From assembly GCA_964535215.1 (NCBI GenBank), contig CAZHST010000089.1, positions 1 to 8,464 of the forward strand: 8,464 nucleotides of DNA, in the 5' to 3' direction. Below are positions 5,613 through 8,464 of this stretch, piece by piece; the stretch's first letter is position 1; each line of letters starts with the position of its first letter. Position numbers and translations under genes: made by a program. The DNA is from JACQHM01 sp964535215. Lineage in GTDB: Bacteria; Methylomirabilota; Methylomirabilia; Methylomirabilales; JACQHM01. Under the pieces are notes generated by a model. That model was not told where the DNA came from and ran no database searches. It worked only from the letters and a program-made list of their open reading frames with translations.

Positions 5613-5641
5613 ACTCTACGTCCTTCCAGGGTGTTTGTCAA
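5613..5641 (-). promoter_or_regulatory. candidate sigma70-type promoter ahead of the terminator and RRM gene
   Basis: Minus-strand TTGACA (5641-5636, perfect) and TAGAGT (5618-5613, 4 of 6) are separated by exactly 17 bases. The predicted start near 5606 would give a transcript of about 72 nt ending at the terminator at 5535, or a leader of about 170 nt if the terminator is read through to the RRM gene. It begins just after the stop of the HExxH gene. Confidence 0.55.
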
Positions 5642-5642
5642 G

Positions 5643-6548
5643 TCATTTTGCGATCTCCTTGGGATGCCACCCCTGCTCATCCTTCTCTACCTCCACCCAT
5701 CGCCCGGTAGGTTTTCCACCCGCGTGGAATATCCGAGCTGTGGCGTAGTTCTCATCCGCCCATGCGGTGAGGAGCGCCGGGGGGCTCTCGCGGGTGTTGA
5801 ACAGCTCGACCAGGACCGGATGCCCCCGGTGGTACCAGAACTGGGCCGCATAGCGCCACGAGCCCTTCTCCCAGATCACCTGCCGCAGGTAGAGAATGTG
5901 CAGGGTCCCGTCATCATCCTTCGTCAGCACCCTGTTCATGCGGCTTGACTTCAGGGCCATGCCGGTCAGGTACGTCAGCAAGCCGGAGGGCCACTCGGCA
6001 TAGACGGGTCCTTCAGGCTGGCGAAGTTCGTCGGCGTCGTACCCCACCTCCTGGGCAATGAACCGCTCCTTCCAATAGGTGGCTTCCGCTTCGTTGGCCT
6101 CGGTGGCGAAGGCTTGACCGGTCTGGTGGTACTGCACCCAGTGCACCAGCTCGTGCAGGAGGACGGCCTCGCAGTGGAGGGCCGGGGGGGCCAGCAGCTC
6201 TTCCTGGTAGCAGGCAGGCGTCAGCCAGATGGTGTTCCCCTGGGCATCATAGGACCCCCGGACAAGGCGGCCGGTGAACGGCAGAAGCTCCTCAGGGGTC
6301 GTCCACCGCAGGCGGGGGAAAGGCCACCCTTTTAGGTCCCACCCCGTCAGCTTTGCCAGTTTCAGAGCGGTGGTCTCGACGGACAAGACGAGGGGGATGG
6401 CTGTCGGGGCAAGCGGGGTGGGTTCTGCAGGCTCAGCCGGAGAGAGTCCCACGAAGGGCAGGGCGAGCCCTAAGAGGGTCCAGGCGATCAACCCCAAGGC
6501 CCTCCGGTGAGCCGTCCGCTGCCCCTCAATCCTGTTTCGCCGTCGCAT
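5643..6548 (-). CDS. exported HExxH zincin-like protein of unknown specificity
   Basis: A 301-residue protein with an Arg-rich N-terminus (MRRRNRIEGQ) and one hydrophobic segment (about 17-36) that is a signal peptide or membrane anchor, followed by a Pro/Ala-rich linker (36-50). The metal motif HELVH is at 132-136 in LLHELVHWVQYHQ. A cluster of acidic residues (Glu150, Glu153, Glu155 in ATEANEAEATYWKERF) lies where gluzincin-type peptidases place their third zinc ligand. The C-terminal third is rich in Trp and Tyr and shows no known domain. It is likely periplasmic or membrane-anchored on the outer face. Peptidase activity is plausible, but the substrate is unknown. The ATG at 6548 is preceded by a strong aaaggaggagg. 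A much longer open frame runs back to 7154 but only through the divergent reductase gene and is not credible. Confidence 0.8.
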   Translation of the reverse strand: MRRRNRIEGQRTAHRRALGLIAWTLLGLALPFVGLSPAEPAEPTPLAPTAIPLVLSVETTALKLAKLTGWDLKGWPFPRLRWTTPEELLPFTGRLVRGSYDAQGNTIWLTPACYQEELLAPPALHCEAVLLHELVHWVQYHQTGQAFATEANEAEATYWKERFIAQEVGYDADELRQPEGPVYAEWPSGLLTYLTGMALKSSRMNRVLTKDDDGTLHILYLRQVIWEKGSWRYAAQFWYHRGHPVLVELFNTRESPPALLTAWADENYATARIFHAGGKPTGRWVEVEKDEQGWHPKEIAK

Positions 6549-6620
6549 CGTCTTCCTCCTCCTTTCACACGAAAAATTAGCAAGAATCGTGCCGATGTGC
6601 TCAGGTGACCCCCGTACTCC

Positions 6621-6649
6621 TTGGCAAAGGGGGATAGACATGGTATGAT
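6621..6649 (+). promoter_or_regulatory. sigma70-type promoter for the reductase-sigma-anti-sigma operon
   Basis: TTGGCA (6621-6626, 5 of 6) and TATGAT (6644-6649, 5 of 6) are separated by exactly 17 bases. The predicted start near 6656 gives a 25-base leader. This supports the reductase starting at 6681 and rules out a longer reading that would begin inside the promoter. It is the best promoter in the window and does not look like an ECF-type one. Confidence 0.7.
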
Positions 6650-6680
6650 GGGAATCGTTCCGCTTGGGGGGGAGAGCATC

Positions 6681-7436
6681 ATGCGCTTTGAGGGAAAAGT
6701 TGCACTGGTCACGGGGGCCAGCTCGGGGATCGGGGCGGCGACAGCCATCGCCCTGGCCAGGGAAGGAGCGGCTGTCGGGGTGAATTACCTGGAGAACGAG
6801 GCGGGGGCTAAGGGAGTGGTCAGCGAGATCCAGGCCACTGGGGGGAAAGCCCTCGCGATCCGGGCTGACGTGGGGAAGAAGCCCGAGGTGGAGATGATGG
6901 TGAAACGGGTCGTTGAGGAACTGGGAGGACTCCACATCCTGGTGAATAACGCCGGCACCCTGATTGCCCGCTCGACCGTCGCCGACCTGCCTGAGGAGGT
7001 GTGGGACCGGGTCATCGAGGTGAACCTGAAGGGGACCTTCCTCTGCTGCCAGGCGGCCATTCCCTACCTTGTGAGGAATCGCTGGGGACGGATCATCAAC
7101 ATCGCCTCGGCCGGGGCGAGGAGCGGTGGAGGTGGGGCCTCGGTCCACTACCATACGGCCAAGGGGGGGGTCCTTTCCTTCACCAAGGGCTTAGCAAGGG
7201 AGCTCGGCCCCCACGGTATCACGGTAAATGCCATTGCCCCGGGGATTACCGAGACGCCGTTTCTGGCACGCTTCTCCTCACCCGAGTCAACGGCAAAGCG
7301 GGTCAAGGAGCTGCCGATCCCCCGGGTGGGGAAGCCGGAGGAGATCGCCGCGGCCATTGTCTTCCTCGCCTCGGAGGAGGCGGGGTATCTGACGGGGGCC
7401 ACCCTGGATATTAACGGCGGCCTGGTCATGGTCTAA
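6681..7436 (+). CDS. short-chain dehydrogenase/reductase, FabG-like
   Basis: A classical 251-residue SDR that transfers hydride between NAD(P)H and a carbonyl or alcohol in the cytoplasm. All landmarks are present: cofactor-binding TGASSGIG (11-18), LVNNAG (87-92), Asn115 in VNLKG, catalytic Ser143 in NIASAG, and Tyr157/Lys161 in YHTAK. AIAPGITETPF (185-194) and the C-terminal GYLTGATLDINGG (235-247) also fit. Length and motifs match 3-oxoacyl-ACP reductase-like enzymes, but SDRs of this type act on many substrates and no fatty-acid genes are nearby, so the substrate is unassigned. A Gly run at 149-152 just before the Tyr is slightly unusual. The start at 6681 is set by ggggggag upstream and by the promoter at 6621-6649. 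The sigma factor gene follows after 6 bases, so they share a transcript. Confidence 0.92.
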   Translation: MRFEGKVALVTGASSGIGAATAIALAREGAAVGVNYLENEAGAKGVVSEIQATGGKALAIRADVGKKPEVEMMVKRVVEELGGLHILVNNAGTLIARSTVADLPEEVWDRVIEVNLKGTFLCCQAAIPYLVRNRWGRIINIASAGARSGGGGASVHYHTAKGGVLSFTKGLARELGPHGITVNAIAPGITETPFLARFSSPESTAKRVKELPIPRVGKPEEIAAAIVFLASEEAGYLTGATLDINGGLVMV

Positions 7437-7442
7437 ACAGCG

Positions 7443-8027
7443 ATGCCCAAGTCTGAAAAGCAAGGCCCGGAAGGCCTTCAACAGGGGAAGCGGGAGGCCT
7501 TTTTCGCCCTGGTTGAACGCTATCAGGATCGGCTCTACAGTTTCGCCTCCCGGATCTGTCGGAACGGGGAGGACGCCAAGGACGCCCTCCAGGAGACCTT
7601 CCTCGCGGCCTTCAGGGCATGGGATGATTATCGGGGGGAGGGGACGCCACTGGCCTGGCTCTACAAGATCGCCACCAACGCCTGCCTGAAGATGCGGCGG
7701 AAGGGGAAGTTCGAGCCGGACCGGGAACTCTCGTTGGAGGAGTTCATGCCCTCGGACGACAGCCCTCACCCGCTGGAGATCCCCGACTGGTCCGGGAATC
7801 CCGAGGCGGCCTTCCTCCGAAAAGAGTTGGAGCAAGCCATCGAGGAAGGGATCGCCCTCCTCCCGAAACCTTATCAGGTCGTCCTGGTGCTCCGGGATGT
7901 GGAGGGTTTCTCCACCGAAGAGGTGGGGGAGATCCTGGGGCTCTCGGTACCTGCGGTGAAATCAAGACTCCATCGGGCGAGGTTATTCCTCCGAAAGCAC
8001 CTCTCCGGGTATTTCCCGGGCCGCTGA
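7443..8027 (+). CDS. ECF-type RNA polymerase sigma factor
   Basis: A 194-residue alternative sigma factor with only the two core domains. Region 2 (about 19-87) contains the core-binding and -10-recognising helices, including DAKDALQETFLAAFRAW (44-60) and LAWLYKIATNACLKMRRK (70-87). A linker rich in acidic and Pro residues follows (about 90-120). Region 4 (about 127-187) has a helix-turn-helix, with FSTEEVGEILGLSVPAVKSR (156-175) for -35 recognition. It directs polymerase to a small set of promoters, probably under control of the anti-sigma factor encoded 81 bases downstream. It starts 6 bases after the reductase stop with little ribosome-binding sequence, so translation may be coupled. Target genes and inducing signal are not shown by the sequence. 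Confidence 0.95.
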   Translation: MPKSEKQGPEGLQQGKREAFFALVERYQDRLYSFASRICRNGEDAKDALQETFLAAFRAWDDYRGEGTPLAWLYKIATNACLKMRRKGKFEPDRELSLEEFMPSDDSPHPLEIPDWSGNPEAAFLRKELEQAIEEGIALLPKPYQVVLVLRDVEGFSTEEVGEILGLSVPAVKSRLHRARLFLRKHLSGYFPGR

Positions 8028-8047
8028 ACGAAAGCCGGAATCCTTTT

Positions 8048-8081
8048 CCAGCCTTTTGGATCATTAGGGATGGAAGGCTGG
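8048..8081. repeat. inverted repeat between sigma and anti-sigma genes
   Basis: Perfect 8-bp arms CCAGCCTT (8048-8055) and AAGGCTGG (8074-8081) flank an 18-base loop in the 81-base gap between the two genes. There is no T tract. It could form a hairpin tuning the sigma to anti-sigma ratio, or be a binding site; both are inferences. Confidence 0.4.
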
Positions 8082-8108
8082 TGAGGCTGGCCGCGGGAGA
8101 GAGACAGG

Positions 8109-8339
8109 ATGGAATGTCGAGAGCTGCTCGCTCGCCTTTCCGAATTCCTTGATGGGGAACTGACGGAGGAGATCTGCCGGGAGATCCAGGCCCACATGGA
8201 GGGGTGTGAACCCTGCCAAACCCTCTCCCGCACCCTCAAGCGGACAATAGAGCTCTGCCGGCAGCTTCCCTCGAAGCCGCTCCCCGAACCGATGAGGCGG
8301 GAACTTTTGGCCCTTCTGGAAAAGGAATGCCCTTCGTAG
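8109..8339 (+). CDS. small zinc-finger anti-sigma factor (zf-HC2/ZAS type)
   Basis: A 76-residue protein that likely binds and holds the upstream sigma factor inactive. It has the anti-sigma zinc-finger signature His29-x3-Cys33-x2-Cys36 in AHMEGCEPC, with Cys3 in MECRELLARL as the expected fourth ligand. The N-terminal helix (LSEFLDGELTEE) is also typical. The remaining residues (37-76) form a basic, Leu-rich helical tail with further cysteines at 50 and 74. There is no membrane segment or periplasmic domain, so it should be soluble, like RsrA/ChrR-type members that sense redox or metals directly; this is inferred from architecture. The start at 8109 has gggagagagacagg just upstream. It is the last gene of the operon visible here. 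Confidence 0.88.
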   Translation: MECRELLARLSEFLDGELTEEICREIQAHMEGCEPCQTLSRTLKRTIELCRQLPSKPLPEPMRRELLALLEKECPS

Positions 8340-8464
8340 CCGGGGAACGGCTTTCCAGCCTTCTCTCCAAGCTCTCCTGTTCACTTTGGCTGTCCTGTGG
8401 TGTCCTCCCTGAATCCTTTGGCGGCTTTCTGGATCAATAACTGTAAGAGCCTAATCCAAGAAAG
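8340..8464. other. non-coding end of window
   Basis: No gene is evident. A short weak stem (GCCG 8339-8342 with CGGC 8348-8351, then TTT) might help end the operon transcript. The string TTTCCAGCCTT (8352-8362) repeats the one at 8045-8055 between the sigma and anti-sigma genes. Confidence 0.4.

Noticed and set aside
6621..6680. Upstream start for the reductase giving 271 residues
   Set aside because: The extra 20 codons overlap a good -35/-10 pair and predicted transcript start, and SDRs begin a few residues before the TGxxxGIG strand, as the 6681 start does.
6549..7154. N-terminal extension of the HExxH protein to 503 residues
   Set aside because: The extension runs antisense through the reductase gene and has no domain. 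A strong ribosome binding site and signal-like N-terminus sit at 6548.

Overview
The window is 8.46 kb of GC-rich bacterial DNA, tightly packed, with strong AGGAGG-type ribosome binding sites. Signal peptides, a twin-arginine export signal and a periplasmic c-type cytochrome point to a Gram-negative cell plan. The mix of genes recalls NC10/Rokubacteria-type (Methylomirabilota) genomes, but that is only an impression. No rRNA, tRNA, CRISPR array or insertion sequence was seen.

Left part (1-2000): a methionine/glycine-rich small protein (+) runs into a two-gene minus-strand unit. That unit encodes a Tat-exported molybdopterin oxidoreductase of the sulfite oxidase family and an overlapping monohaem cytochrome c. 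Together they look like a SorAB-type periplasmic sulfite dehydrogenase that oxidises sulfite and passes electrons to cytochrome c.

Middle (2000-5640): a plus-strand pair encodes a small secreted protein of unknown function and a metallo-beta-lactamase-fold hydrolase of the acyl-homoserine-lactonase-like group. A minus-strand gene of unknown function (3281-3949) follows, with a leader that can fold into a nested helix, hairpin and loop-contact arrangement. Divergent from it is a histone-deacetylase-fold protein in which a zinc-ligand Asp and the catalytic Tyr both appear to be replaced by Ser. Convergent with that is an RRM RNA-binding protein with an RGG-like tail. Its upstream region holds a good promoter-like sequence followed about 70 nt later by a textbook intrinsic terminator.

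Right part (5643-8464): a minus-strand exported HExxH protein diverges from a plus-strand operon. The operon encodes a short-chain dehydrogenase/reductase, an ECF sigma factor and a small soluble zinc-finger anti-sigma factor. A well-formed sigma70-type promoter precedes it. The last 125 bases have no recognisable gene.

The observations most worth following are the structured leader (3982-4090), the altered deacetylase-fold active site (4260-5111) and the promoter-terminator unit ahead of the RRM gene (5535-5641). No complete new defence or biosynthetic system is evident.
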